This document shows positions 1 to 12,658 of a stretch of DNA of 64,000 bases, piece after piece (position 1 is the stretch's first letter; each line of letters begins with the position of its first letter). The notes under the pieces are model-generated. The model was given only the letters and a program-made list of their open reading frames with translations, was not told the origin of the DNA and made no database searches. This DNA comes from Euphorbia lathyris (lineage: Eukaryota; Streptophyta; Magnoliopsida; Malpighiales; Euphorbiaceae): assembly GCF_963576675.1 (NCBI RefSeq), contig NC_088913.1, positions 18,178,001-18,242,000 of the forward strand, read 5' to 3'. The position numbers and the translations under genes are program-made.

Positions 1-96
1 ATCCACGTATGTTTTGTTATGGGTTAATTATTTTTTCTAGAAAAAAAGCCACAAAAAAAAAAAAAAACAGGTTAAAAACAACTTTCTTATATATAA

Positions 97-850
97 GGGT
101 AATTAATTTATTATTCCTTATATTTTAACAAAACATACTGTTTAGTCTCTGTATTTTTAAAAATATACGGTAATGTCCATAACCTTTTTCTCGGTGAACT
201 GTGTAGTCATTCCGTCTGTTTGTTAGGTTTTTTTACCGTTTATGAATTCGGAAATGATTAAATTACCCTTTACTACTATTTATCAGTCAAAAGCAATTCA
301 CACCTCTATGTCTTCTCTCACAACTCGCGCTCACAAAAAAATGGAGAAAAGATTGAATCCCTAACTCATAATCGAATCACTCATGCTCACTCTTCCTGTT
401 TGAATTGAAGGTAGTAATCGACTCAAATCTCTCTCGCTTACCAGACCTAATGCTTACGAATTTGAACGATTAAGAAGAAAATCAAAAAGAAGAACACTCA
501 AAGTTGATTTCAGATGCAGTAGAGTTTAAAGGAAAGGAAAATAAAGGAAAAGAAGAACGCATAAATGAGAAACAATGAATTTAATGGTCTTATATATTTG
601 ATTTTGTGGTAAAGGGTAGTTAAGGCATTACATTTTTATTTTAAATAGATTTTGACTCAAATCCAAATTGACTAACGGAATCTTTATGAAAGTCTAACGA
701 CAGAGACTAAACAATTCACCGAGAAAAACGTTAGGGTCTAAACAGTTAATCGAGAAAAAAGATTAAGGACATTACCTTGTGTTTTTGAAAATACACGGAT
801 TAAACATTGTGTTTTGTCAAAAAAAATAGGGACTAATAAATTAATTACCC
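97..850. mobile_element. Mutator-like MITE, complete, with 9-bp TSD
   Basis: The ends are inverted repeats beginning GGGTAATTAATTTATTA on both strands and continuing imperfectly toward a shared AAAACA stretch. The element is flanked by a perfect 9-bp direct repeat TATATATAA at 88-96 and 851-859. A 9-bp duplication with long TIRs is typical of Mutator-like elements. No transposase is encoded and the interior is AT-rich, so it is non-autonomous. Confidence 0.8.
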
Positions 851-1747
851 TATATATAATATGATAGACATGTCAGTTCATGATCGTTTAAGACCCTAGA
901 CGAGATATAAATTTTAGACTCTTTAGATATAAATAAAATTTTAAAACTACATATATTTATATAATTTTAATTTGATAAAAAAATATATATCTTTTATGGC
1001 TTTTTCTCTCTCCCTTTGTAGTCTTCTTATTCCCTTCGTAAATCTTGTATTTGCTTTAGTCTGTACTTATGTGAGGTTTTATTCCTTACTGATTTCTTGT
1101 TGTAGCTATACTTTTTAAATCTAATTGAATGATATAAGCATTTTAATAAAACAAATGGCGAAAAAATACCTTATAACTTTAAAATTTGTTAAAAAAAAAG
1201 AGAAAAGGAGTATTCATATAAACATAAAAATATTATTATCTAAAAACTGAACTGACTCTTTAGACCTAAAATCACTAATTAAAATTTATATTCAATGTCC
1301 TTTTAATTTTTTTATAACCATTTCGAAATACCCTATTCCATCTGTTTATACTTAAGAAGGTCAATGGATTTCTAGACAAAGTGCATCTGCCGAAGCAGTA
1401 AGACGAAGCATCAGGCTAAATCACACGTAGCACTCGAAAATCACGGATGAGCCACATGCAGGGAAACTTAGAACAAAATATTAATGATATATCAAGAAAA
1501 ATTATTATATGGTGCCTCTATTTTTTTAGGATCCTAGGTGGCCGCCTCTATTTCCTAAGGATAGAGTCGGCCCTGATGATAGTCACACGACAATCACTTA
1601 TATATATATAACAACCAAAAAGTAAGAAAATATTTTATATTTATTGTCACTTAAAAGTTTCAAGCAGTCAAATTAAATAAATAATATTACTATGCATCGG
1701 ACAAAAGTCTCAAGCCTCATGATTTCAATCCCCTCTTTTATTAGAAA
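851..1747. other. AT-rich stretch, no gene seen
   Basis: I see no convincing ORF or RNA gene. A short segment at about 1505-1580 (CCTAGGTGGCCGCCTC followed by GAGTCGGCCCTGATG) looks like a remnant of a dispersed plant repeat, but I cannot name the family. Confidence 0.4.
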
Positions 1748-2110
1748 CTAGTTGAAAACCCGTGCGATGCACGAGGTATGAAACTTTTACATAATTTAGA
1801 TAAATAAATAAATTGACATATTTACTTTTAAATAATTTTATATCATGCTATGAAAAAATTTATATTATATATATTTGAAATTAATATATATTTTTTTAAT
1901 GATAATTCAAATTAAATTAATTTTAAAAATAATTGACTACTTTTTTATAGAATTTTAACTAAAGATGAATGATTTATTTATTTTTACAAAATTCAATGAT
2001 TTGTACTTTTTAGAAATTTTAATACATTTTCATATTCCAAATATTCTGTGAAACAATAATAATAAAATAGCAGATTAATTAAGAAATATATTAAAATATA
2101 ATAAAAAAAC

Positions 2111-2255
2111 CAAAAATTGAATTAAACTATAATTAAAATTAAATATTATATTTACGATACAAAAGAATTACAATATAGGTTAAACAAAAATTGAATTAAA
2201 CTATAATTAAAATTAAATATTATATCTACGATACAAAAGAATTACAATCTATGTT
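2111..2255. repeat. Tandem duplication of about 70 bp inside the Helitron
   Basis: Two adjacent units each start CAAAAATTGAATTAAACTAT and run through ACGATACAAAAGAATTACAA. They differ at only a few positions (for example ATTTACGAT against ATCTACGAT). The second Helitron copy has the same duplication at about 62250-62398, so it predates the spread of the two copies. Confidence 0.8.
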
Positions 2256-2449
2256 AAAATGGAAGCAACATCAATATATTATTCTATAAACTATTACAAT
2301 CAATACTTTTCTAATGTTGCATATGAAGAAACTTTATCAATTCAATATGTTACATATAAAAAAATAAAATTCGTAAGAATTAGTCACAAATTCATCTTGA
2401 TGATAATTATTTTGGTTGATGGAATTTCATGATCACCAAGTATTCGAAT

Positions 2450-2596
2450 TCAATTATTCATTCTGCTACAATAACCCAATATATCTAATTGAATCAGTTT
2501 AAGTTGATGATTTCTCCTATTTTCATCTCGTAATATCTCATCAAGACATTCGATCAATTTGTTCTTCATTCTTTCACTATATAGAATATCAGCCAT
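2450..2596 (-). CDS. Small ORF of 48 residues inside Helitron copy 1, unknown function
   Basis: On the minus strand, ATG at 2596 opens a 48-codon frame that starts MADILYSERMKNKLIECLDE, continues with a charged, probably helical stretch, and ends at TGA (2450-2452). The same frame is intact in the second Helitron copy (62590-62736) with one visible amino-acid change (Q to H near residue 31). I do not recognise a family. It may be a captured host exon or a chance ORF. Preservation between two recent copies is weak evidence because they are nearly identical throughout. Confidence 0.3.
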   Translation of the reverse strand: MADILYSERMKNKLIECLDEILRDENRRNHQLKLIQLDILGYCSRMNN

Positions 2597-3589
2597 ACTC
2601 GCAGATATCACTTATTTGACTTCATTAATATTTTCTAATAATTATATATTCTTGAATTTTGTAAGTAAGAAAAACAAACAAAAGAATTGAAAAAAAATGA
2701 AGGGACGAAAAAGATAATTAGGAGAGAACCATCTTCCTCTCGGGGTTTTTTTTTTTTTGAAAATAAGAGAAAATGTCGAGACATACGCGTATAAAGAGGA
2801 GAGTGAAAATATTTTATGCCCATTAATTAAACATTTTATTTTTTCTTAATGAAGTATTAAGTCCATAAATTAATTTTAGTTAAATAGAATTAAATCGCAA
2901 TTATAACCACTCAGTACAAAAAAAAACGTTTTATAATTAATATGTGAAATTAATTATATTAATTAGAATCATTATGCTCAACATTTGAGAATTTGAAGAG
3001 ATTCAAATAACAATATTTTCTTAATTAATATTTCTCAATAATTTGTCCTATGATCATATTTCATTTTCATCTGTTAAAAACTCTTGAAATACTAACAATT
3101 TTGTACGAACCATAATATAATAGTTAAAAATTATATAAGCCAATATTGCAAAAGCAATTATCTCAATATCCATAATTAATGTACATTTTTAGGATTTTGA
3201 GCATCAAAATTTATTTTTATTTACCTTGATTTTGAATTCGTATCTAGCATAATCCACATTCTTCAAGAATAAACATCTTATCAAGCGTATTAGACGCTTA
3301 CAATCTCCTTGTCTAGAAAATTGGGAAAAAATAACTTCTTGATAATAATAATAATAATATAACATAATTTATATTGAAGTAAACTTCATTGTAACTATAA
3401 TATTCCAATATCTCTTTAATATTTTATTTAATATGTCTCAAACTTCAATAAACAACTATCATGTGAAACTTTATATCTATTTGTACCAAAATGCATAAAA
3501 ATAAAAAATACAATCCATATCAATTAGCTAAACTCAAACTAAAAAAATGAGTGGATTTCAACATGTTCCGAATTAGAAAAATTAATCTA

Positions 3590-4455
3590 ACTTCAATTAA
3601 AACTAAAAATTGAGTTCATAAAAATCCGAAAATCTAAATTTTAGTTAGAGTTAACAATCAAAACGATAACACCTAGGAACACATAATAAAAAAGAATGCA
3701 AATATACAAAATCTTTATTTTAGTCATTTTAAAAAATAAATAAATAAATAAATAAACATGGATAAGGTAGCGAGAGGTATGAAATCTGGATAACGACAGA
3801 AATGGAATTTCATCTCTGAAAGATGAAACTATAACAACAATTGTTTAATAAAAATAAAACAACAGCACAATTGAGAAAGCCAAAAATTGAGTTAATATAA
3901 AACCGAAAATCTAAATTTTAGTTAAGAGTTAGCAATCGAAACGATAACACCTAGCAACATATACTAAAAAGAATACAAATTTACAAAATCTTTATTTTAG
4001 TCATTTTGAAAAAAAAAACAACTAAAAAAGAAAACATGGATAAGGTAGCGAGATGTATGAAACCTGGGTAATGACAGAAATGGAATTTCATCTCTGAAAA
4101 ATGAAACTATAACAACTATTATTTAATAAAAAGAAAACAACAACATAAATGAGAACAAAAATAACTACAACATATGAAAAAAAAATTGAATAATTACCTT
4201 GAGAAACATAAGAATTTCTTGTAATTTTTGACACTTTTGTGTTTTCCAGTTTTAGTTGTTCATGCATCTTCTATTTCTGTCGGATTTCTTCAATTGAAGC
4301 TATCAGTTTGGAAAAAAAAAGACAAATAAAAAAGAAAACATGGATAAGATAGCGAGAGGTATAGAACCTAGGTAACAACAGAAATGAATCTGAAAGATGA
4401 AACTATAACAACTATTGTTTAATAAAAATAAAACAACAACATAATTGAGAACAAA
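3590..4455. repeat. Three diverged internal repeat units in the Helitron
   Basis: A unit containing AAATCTAAATTTTAGTTA, CGATAACACCTAG, ACATGGATAAGGTAGCGAGA and CAGAAATGGAATTTCATCTC occurs at about 3600-3850 and again at about 3890-4130. A shorter version lies at about 4320-4450. Unit spacing is about 250-290 bp. Internal tandem units are common in non-autonomous Helitrons. Confidence 0.7.
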
Positions 4456-4831
4456 ATAACTACAACATATGAAAAAATCGAATATTTACCTTCAGAAATA
4501 TAATACTATCTATCGTGACCAATGAATATAATGGTGGAATACTATTTATCATGTTTTATATAGAAGTTATTTGTGACTTTTGGATTTCCTTTGCTTTGTG
4601 TTTTTTCATCTCCTCGTAACTCTTGCTTTCTTTTATTATTTTAATTAATAGGCTAGTAATTATTTAATATATTATAAATATAAATTTGTTATTTTTAATT
4701 AATTAAATATTTATTTTTAATTAATTAAATATTTTTAATCTGATTTTTTACTACGTTGACAACTCATCAAAAAGACCTCTAAAACACTTCTTCTCATTTC
4801 TCTCTGCTTCCGTAATTATATACAGTATAGA

Positions 4832-6151
4832 TATTGAGATATCAATGGTAATCATGTGATATTACGTAGATTTATCAACACCATATAACATCCCTGTGAG
4901 GCGCCATTGTGTTCAGCCGGGGGCACTCCGATGCTAAAATCAGTAATGTTCTTGAAAGAATAAACTATAATCACAAGTAGGGTTTTTGGAAAGTGTGTAA
5001 GTGTACCTTTTGACATCGTACCACTGGGGTATTTATATAGGTTTGAGTGATAACTGTAATAACCTGCCTTTGATTCCTTTAATGCAAAGTAATACATTTT
5101 TAATGTATTTTAACTCTAATTATAACCTTTGAGCTTTTACAGTCTTTAAGGTATCATTAATGCTTATTAATGATACTGAGCTTTGCCGTATACCTGTTTA
5201 GTTTCCCATCTGGGCGGATCGCCATTCGAGGCGAATCCCATATTCTGCTTCTTGGCAGATCTCGGGACGGACCCATGGTACGACACTGTATTTCCAGCTG
5301 TACGCCATATATGCCAGGGAGGCGGATCCTATCTTGTCTTTTCTCCTTTATGGTCCTTCTCTAGGGGGAATATTCTCCGCTTGATCCTTCATATTTTATG
5401 GCGGGTGTTATCATCATGTTACTAGCTTTTGTCTGCACTAGTTGAATTCAGGCATATCCCAGATGATATCAATGACACTACCATTGTGTTAATTCCAAAA
5501 AAGAAGTTGTATGTCAAAACCTCTGATTTAAAAACAGGTGCACTGTTGTGAGCAACGAATTTTCTGACCCCAGTGATGAAATTAAGTTGCCTTTGCTCAG
5601 CATGTTGCATGTAGACCCCGCGTCGCATTGTACATGATCACGATCGAAACCCGAGTCATTTTATGAACTTTAGAGGGTTTTTTAGGGTTTGTCCCATCAG
5701 TTATGCACCATCGCTGATCGACCACGTGATGAGTCAGATGCCACGTAATTAAATGAATTAATTCCTTGAACAGGTCATGGATGATCGGCTATGTCGTCAG
5801 TTGTGGGATTTTTCCCACAACTCCCTGAATTCAAGGCACTCTCTTGATAGTTGAGAAGGGAGAGATGCACGAATTACAAAAGGGAGTTAGGGGCGGCTCA
5901 AAACCAAATAGTAGAAATTCAGAAGAAAAACGAAAACCTAGGAATTTATAGAGAGTTTAGAGAGAGAAAGTAAGAAAGATAGACTATTTCTGTTGATTCT
6001 TCTTGGGTAAACACCAAATCAAGGGTAAAAATTGTTTGTAATCTAATTTCACTTGTTCAAATCATCATATTGAAACCATTTCATCTTGTTTGTAATCTAA
6101 TTTCACTAGTTCAAGTCACTATTAATATTCGTGGGTTCGGTCGCTGGTTCC
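4832..6151. other. Unassigned repeat-like sequence with a LINE scrap
   Basis: No gene is supported. Parts are GC-richer than the surroundings (4880-5060, 5180-5420) and look like decayed retroelement DNA, but I cannot assign a family. A small LINE reverse-transcriptase scrap is listed separately. The right edge is the target site of the solo LTR beginning at 6152. Confidence 0.35.
5451..5535 (+). pseudogene. LINE (L1-type) reverse transcriptase scrap
   Basis: One frame reads HIPDDINDTTIVLIPKK and then KTSDLK. This resembles the N-terminal block of plant L1 reverse transcriptases (NDT.IVLIPK ... SD.RPI). Only about 30 codons are recognisable, with no open frame on either side, so it is a dead fragment. 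Confidence 0.5.
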
Positions 6152-7980
6152 TGTAGGAAAATAGACAAGCCTAGGCATAGCGGAATAATAAAATTTTATC
6201 TATTTTATATATTTCCCTTTTCCAAGATCTGTTAATTGTTATTTCATATAAAGAGGGATAGAAAGTAATACCTTTAGTGAAGAACTATCTACCATTGCAA
6301 ACGAAGTGCCCACAACTTCTTATTATCAACTCGTGAGCAACGAACGTTTTTATTCAACACAGAAAAACAAAACTAATCAGTAATCAACCTTTAAAGTATA
6401 GCAATCGCAATGATTGCCTCTAATAGAAATCGATACGAGATCAAAGAGGGAGTAAGAAAACAAAGTAAATTAGCCGAGACGACGACGGAACGATTCCTTT
6501 TCCTTTTTGTCTGTGTTGGTCGAAATTCCTGGGGTTAGGGAGTCTATTTATAGACTTCTCTAAACCCTAATCTCAGTTGTGTTGGGTAATTAAATAATTG
6601 GAATCTTATTCGGAATAGGATTCCTAATTAGATAATTAAATAAACACTTTACTATTATCTAAATAATAACTAATTATATCTAGATAATTATTATTAATCA
6701 AATTAATAATTAATTAATATTAGGGATAATTAATTAGAGTTTCAATCACATAAAAACTTTTAATTAATATTATCAGATAATCTTTTAATTTAATTCATAA
6801 CCATAATCAAATTATAATTATTAATCAAATTAATTTATTCCCTAATTAACATATAAATTTCGGCCCCCTATATTGTGTCTCACTAATTACATTTTCGTCC
6901 TCCGATTCCAAGTCCCATATGCGACCCATTAGGTTATTTATTGCCACTAGCCGTATATATCCTTTGAAATTATTCATCACGATTAATTCCAACATATATA
7001 TAACGGAATACCGTCGCGAGCTGTTACTAGCAGAACCTATGATATTCCCCCAGAGCAATTAAGAAGTCAGGTTGATAACTGCCGTTAACCTTTCTGCATT
7101 AGGTACAGTATAATACGATCCTTCATCAACTATATCCTGTCGGTCACTTTCTTATAACCATGGAACGTGTCAAGGTTACATATAACGAAGAGTCCGGTTT
7201 TACTTCTACAGGTTGAATTCACTCTGAAAAGATAAGTTAAGTGAAATGTTCATTTCTACTCTTAACTGTATCACATTGCAAGGATTTCAGTCAATTCACC
7301 ACAACTGGCCATTTAGATATATCTCCCACTTATCGGAAGTGATGAATGCTCAATCTGAAATTAACTGTTCTGCAATTACTTTGTGTGATACCCAACCCTG
7401 CTCTCACACACCCCAGGCTCTCACCTGTTGGATCGTGCTCGCACAGAATCAAAGTATCAGACTCCATAATCCAGAATCACTAATTAACGAATGTTTGAGT
7501 CTGAGGATTAGTTATACCTACTAATACCAATGAGATGAACAGTTGACACATTAGATAAATCAATCCATTCTGTTATCTCAAGTCGGGTCCCAATCCTAAT
7601 GAACTCCTTCACCGGATCCATGTAACTGTCTAGATATCTGAATATCTAAAGCTTGTGAGATCAGCTTTTTGTCTCGACAGAAAACACTGTTACATGCAAG
7701 TCTCAACAGTAATATGCCAACCCCTATAACATATTACTTGACTTGGGTTTACTTTAAGTCTATTGGTCTATTATAAAGTACAGTCTCACTTCATGCTTGT
7801 ATGAATACTTTATAACTACTTAAATAAACTCAGGGTTACTTTCTTTATGAAAGATTTGTGCCTTTATATATAGTTACATTTTAATGTTATATATCTGATT
7901 AAACAAATGATCAAATAAACAATTTATTCATTAATATTAATATCCTAAAATAATTGTCTTTAGGACACTAAACTCCAACA
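6152..7980. mobile_element. Solo LTR, probably Ty1/copia type
   Basis: The segment starts TGTAGGAAAATAGACAAGCC and ends CTAAACTCCAACA, giving the TG...CA ends of an LTR. Flanks are GTTCC (6147-6151) and ATTCC (7981-7985), a 5-bp duplication with one mismatch. No internal retroviral domain is present in its 1829 bp, so it is a solo LTR left by recombination. The copia assignment rests on the GGAAAAT...GCCTAGGCATAGCGG start, which resembles copia LTRs. Confidence 0.65.
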
Positions 7981-9099
7981 ATTCCTACTTGATTGCGTTC
8001 GTGAGTCTACCTCTTCTCAAAGCTAGCTAAAAGCACATAAGGTAACCCTCTGAAGGGTTTAGAAGCTCTCCTTAAGATGTTTAAATGTGTTTAAATTCGT
8101 TATGCATCACTGTTGTTTACATGATTCGGGTAAAATTCCTGGGCATCTATGAAGATGGTGATGGCCGCCAACATGGTCGATCGGCCACATGCCATAGCCG
8201 ATTGGCTATAGGTCTAGACGCCCAGAAATTATGCTCACTTCATTTTATTTCAGGTTTGGGTGGTAGTTGTTGTTTTCATTTTTTTTGAATTCCAGTATAT
8301 TAAAATGACTATTTAAATGTTTAACACATAATATTTAGTTAAATATAGGATAAAAGGTATTTTAGAAATGAAATCAATCCACTAGAATAAATATATATAT
8401 AGGATGCAGATTGAATGCCATGTTGATGTGCTAAAACTATAGGATTTGATTGAGTCCTATTTTATCGAGTTTGGCATCATAGTATAAATCTGAAAATAGG
8501 TCCCAATGTCCCGCAACTAATGTTATCTGTCTTGCATGTTTAATAGATTTGTGTTTAGGACTAGAACAAATGTATAGGATTTTTACGTGAAAATTTGGAT
8601 GTAATTTATTATTATGCATTTATTTATCACTTTTTGCAAATTGTGTGATAAATCAAAAATGAATTAGGTTATAGTTAGTATTTTAACAGAAGTGAATTGT
8701 ATAGATTTATTAATCAAACACTTGACATTTGATAATTCGTGAACTCATCTCTGAAGAGATGACATTTATGTGAGCACGTGTGTCATCTGTTTGTTTTTCC
8801 CGGATATAAATCCCGGGTGGCGACTCTGGAAAATTATATTAGCCTTAAAAACATGATAAAAAGGCTAATTAAAAAAAGTGGCACATTCCACAACAAAATA
8901 AATAAGCATGCACCCGAAAGGACCCACCAAGCGGTGTCCTAAGACAACATTATGTGATAGTGTACTTTGCATTTTAACACTGGCCTTTTCCAAGGAAAGG
9001 TCTGAGCGCTCACAACTGTGTAATATTATATAGAAATTATCTCTAAAAACCATGTTAATAGGTTGAAGAGTATCCTCCCTGGTATTATCTGAGTATATC
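7981..9099. other. Unassigned AT-rich sequence
   Basis: Short ORFs here show no recognisable domain. A small inverted motif around TTCCCGGATATAAATCCCGGG (split as TTCCCGGATATAAAT and CCCGGG, about 8797-8816) could be a retroelement remnant. Nothing else is supported. Confidence 0.35.
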
Positions 9100-9535
9100 A
9101 AAGTGCTTTTATACCGGGTAGATATATAACTGATAATGTGATGCTTGCTTTCGACTTAAACCATTATTTGCAGAGGAAAACTCAGAGAAGAACTATTGCA
9201 TCTATCAAAATGGACATATCAAAATGGACATATCTAAAACATATGACATGGTGGAGTGACCTTTCTTAAAAAGATGATGGCTAAACTAGGTTTCAGTCAA
9301 AAGTGGATTTCATTGGTGATGCAGTGTGTAAGTAAAGCTAAATATCATATCATTAGCAGTGGCCATGTGATTAGTCCCATCCTCAACAAGGTCTCCATCA
9401 AGGGGATCCAATCTCCTCGTATTTGTTCCTCATATGTGCTGAAGGTTTATTTGCTTCACTGTCAAAGATGGAGAGTATAGGGTTAATTCATGGTTGTAGC
9501 GTTGCAAAATAATCCGCACTAGATATAGAGGAAGA
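9100..9535 (+). pseudogene. LINE (L1-type) reverse transcriptase fragment
   Basis: Translated pieces in shifting frames match the L1 RT order: IPGRYITDNVMLAFDLNHYL near 9105-9165, then KKMMAKLGFSQKWISLVMQC near 9266-9325, then HIISSGHVISPILN, a GDPIS-like junction near 9400, and LICAEGLFASLSKMESIGLI. These correspond to the palm-region blocks before the catalytic YADD box. Frameshifts and a stop show it is dead. Both element ends are missing. Confidence 0.75.
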
Positions 9536-10262
9536 GGTACTAGCAAATGAAAAAAATTCTATATGGAACATAACATGTTTGCAAATATAGACATGATTAG
9601 AGGTAATGTCAAGACAAAGATACTCATTGTGATTTGGTGAATCTCCCATATAAACACATATACAAGAGCGAAAAACAAATTTATGTTTGTTGTAGGCACA
9701 AAAAAGAGGAAAACCACCACAACTAAAGACACGTAACTGTGAAAAGTCAGGGTGTTTATGAAAAGCCTTAAAGTGAGGGGATTCAGTGTTGGTGTGTGAT
9801 AGGGGTCAAAACCCCCTATCTTTGGGTACGGTTTTAGGATGGTTTTTAGCTTAGTTTTGCTAATAAGTGAGCAATTCTTGTATTTATATGTTTTTGTGTG
9901 AGTTAGTTAGAATTTGTATATGTTCTATTTACTTTTTGTGGTTTAGGCTCGTTTTCTAATCATTTTAGGCAAATATGGCCAAAATAGCATGTACGTTAAG
10001 TTTCAATTATCTTTTATGGCTAATTGGTCCGCCAAACGAAGTATTTACTCAAAACAAGCGATTGGCGGGTCAATGTAGCCTCGGAACTAATGTCATTTGG
10101 AGTTTACGTGCGTGTGCATGTTAAAATAGGAACGAGTTTGGGTGAAAGTCGTATTTCAGGACATCCGGCAGTCGCACAATGCGTTATGGGCATTCCCGCT
10201 CGTCGAAATTTGCCTTTTTGGGCCAGATCGACGAGCTGGCACTGCCAGCCCGGCGAGCAGGC
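9536..10262. other. Unassigned repeat-like host sequence of solo LTR A
   Basis: No gene is supported. The segment 10140-10262 is GC-rich compared with its surroundings and resumes at 12420 (AGGGGCCAGTGTGCCC) after the LTR, so it was one unit before the insertion. I cannot name the element. Confidence 0.35.
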
Positions 10263-12414
10263 TGTCACACCCGACCTTAAACGACCTCAATCGGCATCGG
10301 GCGTGAAATTGAAAAATCACAATCAATACTTAATAGTCTCCAAATATCATAAATATCACTTTTCTAGGTATTCCTCTTAAATGTATATTCTAAACAAATC
10401 CATATTCCTATTACATTAAAAGCTCAACATATTTACCGACTTTATCATATTACAATTAAATACTAAAGTTCTAATAATAATTCTAACAATAAGCAATAAC
10501 TTCCGATCCTCGCCTAATCGGTCAGTAACCTTCTCTCTATCATGTACTTTCTCACGTAAAAACATTAAAACATTTAAAAAGGTGAGACAAAAATCTCAGT
10601 AAGTAATTATCAACTACATAAATTAATTGTACTCAAAATAACTATATATATATATATTAATTTCCAAAATGCATCATGAAAAAAATCGCATTCTCAAAAA
10701 TGAACTTTTTATGGATTAAACCATAATAAAATATCTAAAATAGTACCTTTAACCAAATATGCAATTTAAAATATCAAGCTTGCTATCATTTCTCAAAATA
10801 CCACACATAGTCAAAACGTAAATCACTGTATTAAAACACTTAATAACAAACTCATATCCAAAATAGCTATATATATTTTATTTGTTTAAAATCTCAACTA
10901 TACAAAATAAATAGATTCACAATTAACCATTTACTCAAATCAAACGTAAATCAGTAAATACTTCATAAACCGTATTTCAATAAATATTTAACTGTATCTC
11001 AATAAATACTTCATAAACTGTATTCTGATAAAATACTTCATAAACTGTATCTCAACAAATACTTCATCAATTGTATATCATTAAATACATTATATACCGT
11101 ATCCACCCGAGAGATAATCCCCGTATGTATCAATACCCACAATATAATAGAATCGAGATATCTCATAATTTGCCTATCCCGCATGGTCTTACTCAACACT
11201 TCTTTGTCATACCCGATAGGTCTTTCAACTGTGTACACAGGTCGTATTTCTCACTAAATACGGACTTTAATAAAAACCACTTATCCGGATTACTCTTGAT
11301 AGATACTAAAAATATTATATCATAAAATTATAAATGCTCAAATCTGTTTTCACAATCAAATATCATAATTATTTCATAATCATAAACTGTAAACCATAAA
11401 CCATTTGACTTCGCAAAAGAACCACAATTATTCAAATATTCACTAAAAATTGCTCAAAATACAAAATCATTTAAAATCAAATACTCCTTTAATATGACTA
11501 AAATCAGATATATATATGTGTGTGTGTGTGTGTGTAAAAATATATATATAACTCATAAATCAACATCATAGAGTTTTCCAAATCCTTTTCTTCAAATCAA
11601 TTCTTTAAAATATCAAATCTTACACAACTATTAATCAAATATACTAAGTTCATCAAAACCAAACCCAAATCATGTATACATAAACATATATTATAAGTGG
11701 AAATTGACATGCAAATACATATATAATTACTTGAACTTAACTTTAAACTCATGTTCAAAACTAAATCATAAAAACTCAAATTAATCAAATGCATGGCAAA
11801 AATCCCAACAAAAATTTGATTTTCTGGAAAATATAGAGTTGTATGTACATATATATACATAAAAACTTAAAAGGTTAGTTGATAGTTACTTACTTTAGCA
11901 CTAATTGAGAGAAAAACACATTAAAACCTCAAATCTTCCCCTCTAATCTGCTTAGGAAGAATCCATGATAAACATCTCCAAACCAAAATCACACCGTCCA
12001 TAATGTGTATTAGGATGTCTAGAACCTATTGTAAAAAAACCAGCTCGATCGGACCACGGAAACTCTGGATATCAAACGATCATTGAAGGTATGTAATTTT
12101 GGTGCATGAATGGAGAAGAAGGTGAGATGAAGATGAACATATGGGAGTGTGGCTGGAAATTTGCTTGAAATTATCAATACACAGGTCTAAATTTATGAGA
12201 TTTCTATTGCTAATAAGGGAAAATATCCATTTTGGTCCCTCTAAACTTTAACTTCTTTTAAAACTTACCCAAAACTTTTAATTTTATACTTAAAGCATGA
12301 AATTGACCTCCAAACTATATCCATAATACCCAATTAACTCTCCAATCAATAAATAAATATAGTATAACATAATATTTGGGTATAATAACTAAAATAAGGG
12401 ACACGGATGTGACA
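10263..12414. mobile_element. Solo LTR A, Ty3/gypsy-like (TGTCAC...GTGACA)
   Basis: Starts TGTCACACCCGACCTTAAAC and ends ACACGGATGTGACA. It is flanked by the perfect 5-bp duplication CAGGC at 10258-10262 and 12415-12419. Length is 2152 bp with no coding domains. TGTCACACCC is a common start for plant Ty3/gypsy chromovirus LTRs, which I use only as a hint. It is the same family as the LTR at 12659-15064, in the opposite orientation. Confidence 0.8.
10935..11100. repeat. Short tandem repeats inside solo LTR A
   Basis: A degenerate unit of about 28-30 bp built on AAATACTTCATAAACTGTAT repeats about five times with small variations. The matching part of the inverted copy (about 14150-14310) carries the same array as TACGGTTTATGAAGTATTTA. 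Confidence 0.7.
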
Positions 12415-12658
12415 CAGGCCCTTAAGGGGCCAGTGTGCCCTAGTTCATAGGCATTGGTTCTTGTATTTTGTGTATATACACTATATGTGCCATATTAATA
12501 AATGCATTAATCTAGTCCATTTATATCTTATGCTACAATACGATTAGAGAATCTATTGATTGACAATCGTAAGACCGTATCCCAAGTCTATTCTAATCAT
12601 GGGAATGAATAGGATCACAGACTTGTATATTCGATGACTATATGATAGTAATTGATAC
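12415..12658. other. Spacer between the two inverted solo LTRs
   Basis: This 244-bp piece is host sequence. Its left part continues the segment that ends at 10262 and its right part continues at 15065. It is flanked by the TSDs CAGGC and GATAC. Confidence 0.6.

Larger units (their letters stand above)
1748..4831 (-). mobile_element. Non-autonomous Helitron, complete copy 1
   Basis: Read on the minus strand, the 3' end is a GC-rich hairpin (GTGC/GCAC core with loop GAT) followed about ten bases later by CTAG, at 1748-1751. The 5' end begins TCTATACTGTATATAATTAC at 4831. The flanking bases are A (1747) and T (4832), the Helitron insertion signature with no target duplication. No Rep/helicase is encoded. 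A second copy with the same 3' end starts at 61886 and stays collinear to the window end, at roughly 97% identity by eye. The interior holds tandem repeats and one small ORF kept in both copies. Confidence 0.8.

Noticed and set aside
10024..10380. 118-residue + strand ORF
   Set aside because: It crosses the insertion border of solo LTR A at 10263, so it joins unrelated sequences and cannot be an ancestral gene.
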